Positions 16,481 through 25,804 of a stretch of DNA of 53,140 nt are shown one piece after another. The stretch comes from Mucilaginibacter sp. GTDB taxonomy: Bacteria > Bacteroidota > Bacteroidia > Sphingobacteriales > Sphingobacteriaceae. The notes under the pieces were generated by a model. That model worked only from the letters and a program-made list of their open reading frames with translations. It did not search any database and was not told the DNA's origin. The position numbers and the translations under genes are program-made. The stretch covers positions 1 through 53,140 of the forward strand of contig JANXTT010000034.1 of assembly GCA_025352225.1 (NCBI GenBank), read 5' to 3'. How positions within the stretch are numbered: position 1 is the first letter of the stretch; the number at the start of each line of letters is the position of its first letter.

Positions 16481-16909
16481 ATGATATTTGACTATATTAT
16501 TTTTTTTGGGCTATTAGCATTAACCATAATTTTAGGAACAATATACTATAATGTATATATTTTCACCCCTAAATCGCAAAAATTACGCCTTATAGGCGAT
16601 TTTAGATATATAAGAAAATTAAACAGAGACCTCATCCAGTCGCTAAAAAACTATAGTTTAGAGCATAAAGCCTTTGATAAGGTATGTATAAACGATTTGA
16701 CTTATAACGCGGCAATTGATAAACTGGAAAACTGGAGAGATGAAGTTTATACCGATAACACTTTCAATTTCTTAAAAACCACCAAACCAAATAAAGCTGG
16801 TTTTAATAATTTATCCAGAGATCTTCAGGAACAAATCAGGATACAGAACGAGATAAAAGCCTGCTATAATAAAATCTTAATTCATCGCTCCTCCTTCCAT
16901 AATAATTGA
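16481..16909 (+). CDS. unrecognised protein with N-terminal membrane helix
   Basis: The first about 28 residues (YIIFFGLLALTIILGTIYYNV) form one strong transmembrane segment. About 110 hydrophilic, helical residues follow, rich in Lys, Asn and charged pairs and ending HRSSFHNN. I do not recognise a family. The C-terminal part is predicted to be cytoplasmic if the N-terminus is outside, but the topology is not clear. The gene is flanked by 100 bp of AT-rich sequence on each side and stands just before lysS. Confidence 0.6.
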   Translation: MIFDYIIFFGLLALTIILGTIYYNVYIFTPKSQKLRLIGDFRYIRKLNRDLIQSLKNYSLEHKAFDKVCINDLTYNAAIDKLENWRDEVYTDNTFNFLKTTKPNKAGFNNLSRDLQEQIRIQNEIKACYNKILIHRSSFHNN

Positions 16910-16968
16910 TATTAAAATAGGGCTTACAAAAATTCTTGGCCTAAACTTAAAATTCCCTTCTAAAATCA

Positions 16969-16976
16969 TACTTTTG
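16969..16976 (+). promoter_or_regulatory. putative -7 element for lysS
   Basis: TACTTTTG matches TAnnTTTG and lies 28 nt before the lysS ATG. A TTG at 16936-16938 is 30 bp away, too far for a standard -33 element, so only the -7 is supported. Confidence 0.45.
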
Positions 16977-17004
16977 CGTCTTTTAAAACAAAGCAGCATT
17001 TGAT

Positions 17005-18726
17005 ATGAGTATTGGATTATCCGAACAGGAAGTTTTTCGCCGTGAGGCGATGCAGCAGTTACGCAATTTAGGTATTAACCCTTACCCTGCCGAGGCATTT
17101 GACGTAAATGCCAATGCAAAAGATATTGCTGCAAACTATGAAGGTAATACCGAAGCTTATCAAAACGTTGTTATAGCGGGCCGTATCATGAGTCGGCGTA
17201 TTATGGGCAATGCATCTTTTGTCGAGCTACAGGATGCTACCGGCCGGATCCAGCTTTACCTTAACCGGGATGAGCTATGCCCCGGTGAGGATAAAACGTT
17301 TTACAATACTGTATTTAAAAAACTTTTGGACATTGGCGATTTTATAGGCGTAAAAGGCTATGTTTTCATCACCAAAACTGGCGAAATATCCGTTCATGTT
17401 AAAGAACTTACTATCTTATCAAAATCATTAAAACCGCTGCCTGTTGTTAAGCGCGAAGACGATGGCACCATACATGATGGCTTTACCGACCCTGAACAAC
17501 GCTACCGCCAACGATATGTTGATTTAACGGTTAACCCGGAATTTAAACAAATCTTTATCAACCGCTCAAAAGTGATCAGCACCATGCGCGGTTTCTTTGA
17601 CAGTTCTGGTTGGATGGAGGTGGAAACGCCTATACTACAAAGTGTGCATGGCGGCGCGGCTGCCAGGCCCTTTAATACATATCATAACACATTAGATATG
17701 CCGCTGTTTTTGCGTATAGCTAATGAATTATATTTAAAAAGACTGATTGTTGCCGGATTTGATGGCGTATACGAGTTCGGTAAAATGTTCCGTAATGAAG
17801 GTATGGACCGTACCCATAACCCTGAGTTTACATCGGTTGAGATATATGTAGCCTATAAGGATTATATCTGGATGATGGGCATGGTTGAACAATGCCTCGA
17901 AAAAGTTGCTTTAGCAGTTCATGGTAAATCAATAATTAAAGTTGGCGACCATGATATAAACTTTGCCGGGCCTTACGAAAAACTATCCATGCATGATAGT
18001 ATTTTGAAATACACAGGCATTGATGTATCAGCATTGGATGAAACCGGCTTGCGCGATGTTTGCAAAAACCTGCATATTGAAGTTGACGCTACAATGGGTA
18101 AGGGCAAATTGGTGGACGAGATATTTAGCGCCAAAGTAGAAGAACATTTAATTCAACCTACTTATATTACTGACTACCCCATTGAAATGACTCCCCTTGC
18201 CAAAAAACACCGTACAAAAGAGGGTTTGGTTGAGCGTTTTGAATTATTTGTAATGGGTAAAGAAATTGCCAATGCCTATACGGAATTAAATGACCCTATT
18301 GACCAGCGCGAACGTTTTGAGGAACAATTGCTTTTAGCCGGCCGTGGCGATGAAGAAGCAATGGCAATGGATGACGACTTTTTACGTGCTCTGGAATATG
18401 GTATGCCGCCAACATCAGGCCTTGGGATTGGTATTGACAGGCTGGTGATGCTGATGACAAACCAGACCACCATTCAGGAAGTATTGTTTTTCCCGCAAAT
18501 GCGCCCGGAGAAGAAAGCCAAAATAGTAACAGTTGAAGATTTTGTGAATATAGGCGTACCTGCGGTGTGGGTGCCCGTATTAAACAAAATGGGATTCAAT
18601 ACCATTGAAGAGCTTAAGGCTTCAAACCCAAATAAAGTATTTAATGACCTTGGGGGAATGCGTAAAAAATTAAAACTGGATATAACAATACCTGCAAAAG
18701 ACGTGGTAATGAGTTGGTTTGAGTAA
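17005..18726 (+). CDS. lysS: lysyl-tRNA synthetase (class II)
   Basis: LysS charges tRNA(Lys). An N-terminal OB-fold anticodon domain (about 60-145, VVIAGRIMSRRIMGNASFVEL start) precedes the class II core. Motif 2 is around FRNEGMDRTHNPEFTSVE and motif 3 is GLGIGIDRLVMLMT. At 573 residues it is about 70 longer than E. coli LysS. The extra C-terminal segment (about 500-573, PEKKAKIVTVEDF to VVMSWFE) follows the normal family end at EVLFFPQMRP and looks like a helix-hairpin-helix-like extension seen in other Bacteroidota LysS proteins. Confidence 0.96.
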   Translation: MSIGLSEQEVFRREAMQQLRNLGINPYPAEAFDVNANAKDIAANYEGNTEAYQNVVIAGRIMSRRIMGNASFVELQDATGRIQLYLNRDELCPGEDKTFYNTVFKKLLDIGDFIGVKGYVFITKTGEISVHVKELTILSKSLKPLPVVKREDDGTIHDGFTDPEQRYRQRYVDLTVNPEFKQIFINRSKVISTMRGFFDSSGWMEVETPILQSVHGGAAARPFNTYHNTLDMPLFLRIANELYLKRLIVAGFDGVYEFGKMFRNEGMDRTHNPEFTSVEIYVAYKDYIWMMGMVEQCLEKVALAVHGKSIIKVGDHDINFAGPYEKLSMHDSILKYTGIDVSALDETGLRDVCKNLHIEVDATMGKGKLVDEIFSAKVEEHLIQPTYITDYPIEMTPLAKKHRTKEGLVERFELFVMGKEIANAYTELNDPIDQRERFEEQLLLAGRGDEEAMAMDDDFLRALEYGMPPTSGLGIGIDRLVMLMTNQTTIQEVLFFPQMRPEKKAKIVTVEDFVNIGVPAVWVPVLNKMGFNTIEELKASNPNKVFNDLGGMRKKLKLDITIPAKDVVMSWFE

Positions 18727-18838
18727 TGATGTTAAATTCAATAAGCTTGGTTACAATAACTTAACAAAAAGTTAAATTTTATCAAACTTTTACATTGATT
18801 GTATTGTTTATTTTTATAATTCAATAAAATGTACTATT

Positions 18839-19045
18839 ATGATAAACACAAGCCTTGAAATAACCGAAAAAGAGTACCTTATTAAGCTAAACCGCAGTAA
18901 TTTTGATTTATCTTTTATACGTAACCTACTGAAGATAGTAGAAATATCAAATCCTTCGGAAGATTACGCGATTGCGGACAAAAACTTTTCAGAACAATCT
19001 TTGGCTGTTAGTCCTGATTATTACAGCCATCTTGACGATAAGTAA
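18839..19045 (+). CDS. small conserved-looking hypothetical protein
   Basis: The 68-residue ORF starts with ATG and has a beta-like opening (SLEITEKEYLIKLNRSNFD) and a helix (LSFIRNLLKIVEI), followed by an acidic tail ending YYSHLDDK. I do not recognise it. The helix and strand pattern recalls short antitoxin-like or regulatory proteins, but no toxin gene is next to it. It is followed by an inverted repeat that overlaps its stop codon. Confidence 0.5.
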   Translation: MINTSLEITEKEYLIKLNRSNFDLSFIRNLLKIVEISNPSEDYAIADKNFSEQSLAVSPDYYSHLDDK

Positions 19046-19084
19046 TTCTATTGACAGGGACAAGTATCCTTTTCAATAGAATTA
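19043..19084. repeat. 12-bp inverted repeat at a convergent gene end
   Basis: TAATTCTATTGA (19043-19054) pairs perfectly with TCAATAGAATTA (19073-19084) around an 18-nt spacer. It sits between the convergent 68-residue ORF and the TPR membrane protein gene. There is no T-run on either side, so it is not a standard intrinsic terminator. It could protect or end both transcripts as an RNA stem. Confidence 0.6.
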
Positions 19085-19086
19085 CA

Positions 19087-19641
19087 TTAAAACTGCTGGC
19101 GATATCCGCCACGTACTACCTGTTGCTTATCCATCTGAGCCATCTGACCTTTCATCATTTTTATCTGCTCCGCAAGCATTTTATTGGTATCTGCTTTAGT
19201 TGCTTCCTGTAAATACATTTGAGCTTCGCGCTTATTGCGTTTAGCCATTGCTATGCCCGCAAGGCTTAATTTAGCCAGAGCAATATTGTGCGACATTTTC
19301 ATCCCTAATGATAGTGCTTTTTTAAAGTATTTCTCAGATTTTAGCGGTGCTTTGCGCGATTCGTTAAGCCCGATTAATAAATTATAGTAGCCATGCTGAC
19401 CTTTATATAATTGTTTTTCATAGTCGGTAACTTTTGCTAACCATGCTTCTGCTTTCTCCGTATTCTCTTTACGCAAATAAAATTGGGCTATCAGCATGTT
19501 TTCATTTAAAAAGTAGGTTAAGAAAACCAATGCCGCAATAAAGAAAACCAATATCCCCCATCCCCATAAACCAACAACCGACATTGCGACTGCAGCACCA
19601 AATACGATACCTGCAATAATTAACCGAACAACATTTGACAT
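19087..19641 (-). CDS. membrane protein with TPR-like helices
   Basis: This protein has 184 residues. Two closely spaced hydrophobic helices (about 5-47) anchor it in the inner membrane. TPR-like helical pairs follow (LIAQFYLRKENTEKAEAWLAKV, then the KSEKYFKKALSLGM and REAQMYLQEATKA units, cited in part). The C-terminal tail is Met/Gln-rich (MMKGQMAQMDKQQ). It probably works through protein contacts, and no enzymatic domain is visible. It is transcribed divergently from ung. Confidence 0.7.
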   Translation of the reverse strand: MSNVVRLIIAGIVFGAAVAMSVVGLWGWGILVFFIAALVFLTYFLNENMLIAQFYLRKENTEKAEAWLAKVTDYEKQLYKGQHGYYNLLIGLNESRKAPLKSEKYFKKALSLGMKMSHNIALAKLSLAGIAMAKRNKREAQMYLQEATKADTNKMLAEQIKMMKGQMAQMDKQQVVRGGYRQQF

Positions 19642-19710
19642 AATTTGTAATTTTTATTGACTGCAAATATCCGTTTATTTGTATTGCTAACCAACATCTA
19701 CTTTACATTT

Positions 19711-20388
19711 ATGTCAATAGAATTAGAACCATCTTGGCTGAGTATTTTGAAAGGTGAGTTTGAGCTGCAATATATGCTTGATCTCAAAAACTTTCTTAAA
19801 CTTGAAAAAGACGCCGGGCATACAATTTACCCAAAAGGCAATGATATTTTTAACGCATTTTGGAAAACGCCTTTAACCAATTTAAAAGTGGTAATACTTG
19901 GGCAAGACCCATATCATGGTGATAGACAGGCACATGGCCTATCATTTTCGGTACAAAACGGTGTTGCTATACCACCATCCTTACAAAACATTTACAAAGA
20001 ACTGCAAACAGATATACCGGGATTTAAAATCCCAGCTCACGGCGATTTAACACATTGGGCAGAACAGGGTGTGCTACTGCTGAACGCTACCCTAACAGTA
20101 CAGGCTGGTTTAGCCGGCTCTCACCAAAAAAAGGGATGGGAAATATTTACCGATAAAGTGATCAGCGAAATATCAAAACACACCGAGGGTGTTGTTTTTA
20201 TACTTTGGGGCAAATACGCGCAAGCTAAAGCCGCGCTTATAGATCAAAACAAACATCATATATTAATGTCTCCCCACCCCTCGCCTTTCTCTGCATATAA
20301 TGGCTTTTTTGGAAGCAAACCTTTTTCCAAAACGAATGCTATTTTAGAGAAGCAAGGTAAAAATTTAATTGATTGGCAAATACACTAA
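19711..20388 (+). CDS. ung: uracil-DNA glycosylase
   Basis: Ung removes uracil from DNA for base excision repair. From the ATG at 19711 it has 225 residues, the normal length. The water-activating loop is GQDPYH at 64-69 (Asp66), LLLNATLTV follows, and the minor-groove loop is MSPHPSPFSAYNGFFG. An upstream in-frame TTG at 19657 would add 18 residues without homology to the family, so the ATG is used. Confidence 0.96.
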   Translation: MSIELEPSWLSILKGEFELQYMLDLKNFLKLEKDAGHTIYPKGNDIFNAFWKTPLTNLKVVILGQDPYHGDRQAHGLSFSVQNGVAIPPSLQNIYKELQTDIPGFKIPAHGDLTHWAEQGVLLLNATLTVQAGLAGSHQKKGWEIFTDKVISEISKHTEGVVFILWGKYAQAKAALIDQNKHHILMSPHPSPFSAYNGFFGSKPFSKTNAILEKQGKNLIDWQIH

Positions 20389-20490
20389 CGACGGGTTCAG
20401 CAATTAAAAAAGCAATACAATTCTGTGGCTCAAATTCAGTTTAAACAAAGTTGTAAAGTTTTTGGTAATTTAGGTCAAATATTTAGTATT

Positions 20491-20748
20491 ATGGAGAGCG
20501 ACATTAAACCAATTGAAGTTTACGCAGGCGAACTTTGGCAGGCTACTACTGTAAAAAACATTTTAGAAGGGAACCATATCCAGGCTTTTTTAGAAAACGA
20601 GTATCTAGGCACTATTGCACCGTGGCGGGTGGAAGCAGGCGGTTCAGGCGCTGTTAAGGTAATCGTCTCTAACCGGGATGTTGATTTAGCTGTCAAACTT
20701 ATTGATGAATTTAATACTAACACATTTATTGATGAAACAAACGATTAA
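20491..20748 (+). CDS. DUF2007 domain protein
   Basis: This 85-residue cytoplasmic protein matches the small DUF2007 alpha/beta domain: IEVYAGELWQATTVKNILEG, then IQAFLENEYLGTIAP, GGSGAVKVIVSNRDVDLAVKLI. The domain is sometimes annotated as a putative signal-transducing protein, and its function is not established. The ATG at 20491 was chosen over an upstream GTG at 20425, because the domain begins directly after it. The 3' end overlaps the next gene by 17 nt. Confidence 0.75.
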   Translation: MESDIKPIEVYAGELWQATTVKNILEGNHIQAFLENEYLGTIAPWRVEAGGSGAVKVIVSNRDVDLAVKLIDEFNTNTFIDETND

Positions 20749-21634
20749 TTTAGATAGGGTTGTTTTTAAAAACCTATTCTTATTCGCCATAATTTTTGGT
20801 GCCTGTCAAAACCTGAACGCCCAAACGAAGAAAAAAATTGATGTTTACTTAATAGGTGGCCAATCAAACGCTACCGGGCAGGGTTATTTACGTAACATGG
20901 ACGATACTATGAGAATTGATACCGCTGTATTGATTTTCCATTCGGGAGCCCCGCATTTAAATAGTGGAAAAAAGCCATTTACATGGAATCCATTGTGCCA
21001 GGCTTCCGAATCACCTGATAGATTTGGGCCCGAACTCGGTTTTGCCAGTAAAATACATCAACTTTATCCTAACAGAAAAATAGCGCTGATAAAACATGCG
21101 CATAGTGGCACCAATCTATATAACCAATGGAATCCCGGAAAGGATGAAAATGACACAACCAAATGGGGATTGCAGTTTAAAGTGTTTGTACAAACGGTTG
21201 ACTCTGGCTTGAATGAATTACGTAAGATGGGCTACCAACCCATGATACGCGGAATGTTATGGCAACAGGGTGAAAATGATGCCATTAGTAAGGATAGTGC
21301 AAGCGCAAAATACGCACAAAATCTTATCCATTTTATTCAACGTGTGCGCAAACAGTTCAATGTTCCTAGAATGCCGTTTGTATATGGTTACGTTCTGCCC
21401 CCGCCAAATACCGGCACAGACCGCGATTTAGTTAGGAAGGCAGAGCATGATATAGCTCAAAAAAATAACGCTAAAATATCAGTTAAAAAAGCCATTGTTG
21501 TGCAAACCGATGATCTGAGCCAGCGCGCTGACGATAAAAACTCTCCTTATCCTAAGGATCATGTGCACTTTGGCACCAACGGCACATGGATGTTAGGTGT
21601 ACGCATGGCCGATGCTTTTAATTATCAACACTAG
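20732..21634 (+). CDS. secreted SGNH-type carbohydrate acetylesterase (SASA family)
   Basis: A signal peptide (about 1-30, NLFLFAIIFGACQNLNA) precedes a sialate O-acetylesterase-like SGNH hydrolase. The nucleophile is in LIGGQSNATGQG (Ser45). WQQGENDA carries the conserved Gln/Glu block, and DHVHFGTNGTWMLG near the end supplies the catalytic Asp and His. Members deacetylate glycans outside the cytoplasm; the exact substrate (xylan or other O-acetylated sugar) cannot be told. The start at 20732 gives a 17-nt overlap with the DUF2007 gene, and the following TPR gene starts 4 bp after the stop, so the three genes may form one transcript. Confidence 0.82.
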   Translation: MKQTINLDRVVFKNLFLFAIIFGACQNLNAQTKKKIDVYLIGGQSNATGQGYLRNMDDTMRIDTAVLIFHSGAPHLNSGKKPFTWNPLCQASESPDRFGPELGFASKIHQLYPNRKIALIKHAHSGTNLYNQWNPGKDENDTTKWGLQFKVFVQTVDSGLNELRKMGYQPMIRGMLWQQGENDAISKDSASAKYAQNLIHFIQRVRKQFNVPRMPFVYGYVLPPPNTGTDRDLVRKAEHDIAQKNNAKISVKKAIVVQTDDLSQRADDKNSPYPKDHVHFGTNGTWMLGVRMADAFNYQH

Positions 21635-21638
21635 CATT

Positions 21639-22280
21639 ATGATTAAGTTGCCGTTTTTGATTTTACTTTTTTTTATGCTTTCGGGTGATGTTTTTTGCCA
21701 GATGGATACAGTAAAAACCATCTCTGGCAATAATATTGCAGATCAGTTTAATACAAAAGGAATTGCAAATTACAAAGCCGGTAATTATAAGGACGCGTTA
21801 AAAAGCTTTGATGCCGCTATACATTCAAATTCAAAATTGGCTGTGGCATATAATAACCGGGGATATATAAAATATTTATCGCGTGATTTTTATGGAGCCA
21901 TCGGAGATCTACGAAAAGCTACTTCTATTGATAAAAAGTACACCTTAGCCTATATAAATTCATCTAATGCCAAATATGCTATACTAGATTATGATGGAGT
22001 AATAGACGACCTAACCAATGTTATAGCATTAGATCCAACAAGTTTAGCTGCGTATAATATCAGGGGTATCGCAAAAAAGAACCTTAAAGATTATAATGGC
22101 GCATTGGCCGACTTTACCAAGTGTATAGAAATAGACCCTAAAAACGCAACGTACCCTTTAAACAGAGGAAGCATCCAAATGATGCTTGGTTATAAACATA
22201 GCGCTTGTATGGATTGGGGCAAAGCCAAACAATTAGGCAGTACCGAAGTTGATGACCTTATAAACCAATATTGCAAATAA
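21639..22280 (+). CDS. secreted TPR protein
   Basis: The protein has 213 residues from the ATG at 21639 with a signal peptide (about 1-20, LPFLILLFFMLSGDVFC). At least four TPR units follow: FNTKGIANYKAGNYKDALKS, AYNNRGYIKYLSRDFYGAIG, AYINSSNAKYAILDYDGVID and AYNIRGIAKKNLKDYNGALA. An incomplete fifth unit ends with YKHSACMDWGKAKQLG, a tail seen in many Bacteroidota TPR proteins. A periplasmic scaffold role is likely. The gene lies 4 bp after the esterase gene. Confidence 0.8.
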   Translation: MIKLPFLILLFFMLSGDVFCQMDTVKTISGNNIADQFNTKGIANYKAGNYKDALKSFDAAIHSNSKLAVAYNNRGYIKYLSRDFYGAIGDLRKATSIDKKYTLAYINSSNAKYAILDYDGVIDDLTNVIALDPTSLAAYNIRGIAKKNLKDYNGALADFTKCIEIDPKNATYPLNRGSIQMMLGYKHSACMDWGKAKQLGSTEVDDLINQYCK

Positions 22281-22384
22281 GTATTATCATTTACGTTGAT
22301 CTAAACATCTTTTAAACTATCAACACTCTTTCCTCTTTCCAACCAAAATCTTAATTTCGTCCACACAGAAAAGAGGAAAAGATT

Positions 22385-24670
22385 TTGGATTATTTAAAGG
22401 GATTAAATCCGTCGCAGCGAGATGCGGTATTACAAACCAAAGGGCCGGTTATGATCATTGCCGGGGCAGGCTCGGGTAAAACACGGGTTATTACTTACAG
22501 GGTGGCGCATCTTGTACAACAGGGCGTAGATTCGTTTAATATATTGGTACTTACATTTACCAACAAAGCCGCCCGCGAAATGCGCGAACGTATAATGTAT
22601 GCCGCCGGCCCCGAAGCTAAAAATATTTGGATGGGTACTTTTCACTCCGTATTTGCCAAAATATTGAGGGTTGAGGCCGACAAAATAGGTTACCCTAATA
22701 ATTTCACCATTTACGATACTGATGATAGTAAAAGCGTGCTTCGGGCCATTGTTAAGGAAATGAACCTGGATGATAAGCTGTATAATATAAACTTTGTGAT
22801 GAACCGCATATCAGGTTCAAAAAACAACCTTATATCGTGGCAAGAATATCAATCAAATGAAGCCATCCAAGCAGATGATTTTTCGAGCGGGCGCGGCCAT
22901 ATTGGTAAAATATATGAAAACTATTCCAACCGTTGCTTCCGCGCGGGTGCGATGGATTTTGACGATCTGTTATTTAAAACCAACCAGTTGCTAAAAGAAA
23001 ATCCTGATGTACTTTATAAGTACCAGAATAAATTTAAATACCTGATGGTTGATGAGTATCAGGATACCAATTTTTCGCAATACCTTATTGTAAAAAAGCT
23101 GGCATCTATCAACGAAAATATTTGTGTGGTTGGCGATGACGCGCAGAGTATCTATGCTTTCCGTGGAGCCAATATCCAAAACATACTTAATTTTGAAAAG
23201 GATTATCCCGATCTCAAAATATTTAAACTGGAGCAGAATTACCGCTCTACTCAAAACATTGTTAATGTAGCTAACAGCATTATCTCCAATAATAAAGAAC
23301 AGCTTAAAAAGAGCGTATTCTCAGAAAAGGAACATGGCGATAAAATAAAGGTGATGCGGGCCTTTAGCGATAACGAAGAAGGTAAACTGACTGCCGAAGC
23401 CATTTTTCAGGAGCGTACGGGCAAAGGGATGAAATGGCACGATTTTGCCATACTGTATCGTACCAATGCACAGTCGCGCTCTATGGAAGAAGGTTTGCGG
23501 AAGCTAAACATCCCTTATAAAATATACGGTGGACTCTCCTTTTATCAACGTAAGGAGATCAAAGATCTGATCGCCTATTTCCGCCTAACTTTTAATCCGA
23601 GCGACGAAGAAGCGTTAAAACGGGTGATCAACTACCCTAAACGCGGCATTGGAGACACTACCGTGGATAGGATCATCGTTAGTGCGGGGCAAAATAACAT
23701 TACCCCATGGGAAGCCATTATTACGCCTGCCCAATACCTTGATAGCCGTACTGCAAATACAGTGAGTGCCTTCGCGGTAATGATACAAAGCTTCCAAGTG
23801 ATCACCAAAACGTTGTCGGCTTATGACGCCGCTTTATATATTGCCCAGCATTCGGGCTTGTTAAAAGACCTGTATGAGGATAAATCTGTTGAAGGGCTAA
23901 ACAGATACGAAAACATACAAGAGTTATTAAACGGGATCAAGGAATTTTCGGAACGGGAAGACCTGGAAGAAAAAGGCCTTGACGTTTTTATGCAAGACAT
24001 TGCCTTGCTCACCAACGATGATAACGATAAGCATAAAGATGCCGATACAGTATCCTTAATGACCATCCACTCTTCAAAAGGATTGGAATTTCCGCATGTA
24101 CATGTAGTAGGTTTGGAAGAGAACTTATTTCCTTCTCAAATGTCGCTTAACTCGCGCAGTGACCTGGAAGAAGAACGCCGCCTGTTTTATGTAGCCGTTA
24201 CTCGTGCAGAAAGTAAGTTGACCATTAGTTATGCAACCTCGCGCTTTAAATTTGGTACGTTGATAAACTGCGAACCCAGTCGTTTTTTAGATGAGATAGA
24301 CGCGCAATACCTGGAACTTGACTTTACTGCCAAGAAGGCACCCACCGGCAATTCCTTCTTTGATGACGAACGTACCGCATGGAGCAGTAAAGATACCTTC
24401 TCTAAGCCCAAAGCCGCTACTCCGGCATCAACCGCCAAGGTTAAAACAACATCAATACTGGCAAAAGCGCATGTACCAACAGCAGGCTTTGCACCATCAG
24501 ATACATCAAACCTGCAAACAGGTATGGAAGTTGAGCATGAGCGCTTTGGATTTGGCAAAGTAATTAGTTTAGAAGGGCCAAAACCCGATATTAAAGCCAC
24601 CATCTTTTTTAAGGAGGTTGGGCAAAAACAACTGTTGCTAAAGTTTGCTAAATTGCGAATTATGGGATAG
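22385..24670 (+). CDS. UvrD/PcrA-family ATP-dependent DNA helicase
   Basis: This superfamily 1A 3'-5' helicase has 761 residues. Motifs in order are NPSQRDAV (Q motif), the Walker A GAGSGKT at 27-33, TFTNKAAREMRERI (Ia), LMVDEYQDTN (II), VVGDDAQSIYAFRGA (III), LEQNYRS (IV), VSLMTIHSSKGLEF (V) and EEERRLFYVAVTRA (VI). The C-terminus ends with a PcrA-like Tudor segment (HERFGFGKVISLEG). The start is TTG at 22385, directly before the conserved N-terminus MDYLKGLNPSQ. The 3' end overlaps the convergent DUF3810 gene by 33 bp. Confidence 0.93.
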   Translation: MDYLKGLNPSQRDAVLQTKGPVMIIAGAGSGKTRVITYRVAHLVQQGVDSFNILVLTFTNKAAREMRERIMYAAGPEAKNIWMGTFHSVFAKILRVEADKIGYPNNFTIYDTDDSKSVLRAIVKEMNLDDKLYNINFVMNRISGSKNNLISWQEYQSNEAIQADDFSSGRGHIGKIYENYSNRCFRAGAMDFDDLLFKTNQLLKENPDVLYKYQNKFKYLMVDEYQDTNFSQYLIVKKLASINENICVVGDDAQSIYAFRGANIQNILNFEKDYPDLKIFKLEQNYRSTQNIVNVANSIISNNKEQLKKSVFSEKEHGDKIKVMRAFSDNEEGKLTAEAIFQERTGKGMKWHDFAILYRTNAQSRSMEEGLRKLNIPYKIYGGLSFYQRKEIKDLIAYFRLTFNPSDEEALKRVINYPKRGIGDTTVDRIIVSAGQNNITPWEAIITPAQYLDSRTANTVSAFAVMIQSFQVITKTLSAYDAALYIAQHSGLLKDLYEDKSVEGLNRYENIQELLNGIKEFSEREDLEEKGLDVFMQDIALLTNDDNDKHKDADTVSLMTIHSSKGLEFPHVHVVGLEENLFPSQMSLNSRSDLEEERRLFYVAVTRAESKLTISYATSRFKFGTLINCEPSRFLDEIDAQYLELDFTAKKAPTGNSFFDDERTAWSSKDTFSKPKAATPASTAKVKTTSILAKAHVPTAGFAPSDTSNLQTGMEVEHERFGFGKVISLEGPKPDIKATIFFKEVGQKQLLLKFAKLRIMG

Positions 24671-25759
24671 TTTATCTGATGCCTTTTTAAGATACCATGC
24701 CATAGTGAGTCTGATCATCCGGTTATAGGTTTTTAGGCCTTGCGGCTGATTGTTGGCTTTTAAAAAATGGTCGTAGAATATGCTGCTTAACGTTCCGGCC
24801 TTGCCTTCAAAGCTTTTCCAATAGGCATGCTCTACCTTAAAATCGTTAACTACAGTACCCGATAAGTTGATCTTCAATTGTTTATAGGCGACGCTATCCT
24901 TTCGGGATAAAGCATATAGAAACTCGCCCACCCCGAGATAATAAGCGGAGTATCTCAATAAGCGGTTATGCGATGATACACCGGCCACAAAACCAACAAA
25001 GTCGGCTTCATCCTCTAAAGCAAACCCCATTTGATGGGAGAGTTCATGACAGGCCGTTACAGGTTTGACAAATACGGGGATCTGGTGGTTGATCTGGCTT
25101 TCGGAAGTAAACGGGTTGTAATCGCCTGATGTACCGAGGTAGTTCATGGCAAATGAAAGCATAGATGGCTTAATACCTGGATAATAGCTTTTAAACCCTG
25201 GTGAACTACCTAGCGATTTGATCGCAACCACAGCGGTATGATATATGCTATCATTGGATTGATTCAGGTCGCTTATGGTAACCAATGCCCGGCTGGCGTT
25301 AGCACTATCTATCAACATGGAAGTAACGGCTTCAAAATCAGCTATTGTATAGCTCGTATCTTGCAGGTGAAGCCTTTTAGCTGCCGACGGCCGGAAATAA
25401 TTGAGCCCCCAAAGCATATAAAAGGCAATAATGATAACTTCAAAAATGATGATCAGTTTAAGTACATAAATGCCCAATAACCTCAGCTTTTTTGTATAAG
25501 TTAGTTTAACAAGCTTCCCAACTGCATACAACATATAAATGATTAAACCGATATAAAACACATCACCAACACTAAACGGGAAAACGTTTAATATGGGATG
25601 CATTATCTTGCAGATCAGTGGGTACAGGCCCTCAGAATAATACTGCTCAATAAAATTGGGGCAATTGGTTAAAATTGAGATTATAATATACACAACTGCC
25701 AGTATTGCAACCGTTATACTATTTGATTTTAGCGAGTCTTTATTTTTTATGCCAATCAT
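24638..25759 (-). CDS. DUF3810 membrane protein with HExxH zinc motif
   Basis: Three N-terminal membrane helices (about 15-35, 65-85, 98-120) precede a soluble domain. It holds TACHELSHQMGF (HELSH at about 238-242) followed by EDEAD near 249-253, a zincin-like HExxH...E arrangement. It has 373 residues from the ATG at 25759. The family is conserved in Bacteroidota and may be a membrane metalloprotease, but no substrate is known to me. It is the convergent partner of the helicase gene. Confidence 0.8.
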   Translation of the reverse strand: MIGIKNKDSLKSNSITVAILAVVYIIISILTNCPNFIEQYYSEGLYPLICKIMHPILNVFPFSVGDVFYIGLIIYMLYAVGKLVKLTYTKKLRLLGIYVLKLIIIFEVIIIAFYMLWGLNYFRPSAAKRLHLQDTSYTIADFEAVTSMLIDSANASRALVTISDLNQSNDSIYHTAVVAIKSLGSSPGFKSYYPGIKPSMLSFAMNYLGTSGDYNPFTSESQINHQIPVFVKPVTACHELSHQMGFALEDEADFVGFVAGVSSHNRLLRYSAYYLGVGEFLYALSRKDSVAYKQLKINLSGTVVNDFKVEHAYWKSFEGKAGTLSSIFYDHFLKANNQPQGLKTYNRMIRLTMAWYLKKASDKLSHNSQFSKL

Positions 25760-25804
25760 TAGCCCCAAATATAGCTAATGGTTATAAAACAATAGGAGTG
25801 TAAG

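Noticed and set aside
19043..19084. Intrinsic terminator
   Set aside because: The stem is good, but no T-run follows on either strand, so it is listed only as an inverted repeat.
24229..24603. 124-codon minus-strand frame inside the helicase gene
   Set aside because: It is fully contained in a conserved helicase reading frame, and its Ser/Val/Lys-rich product has no protein-like features.
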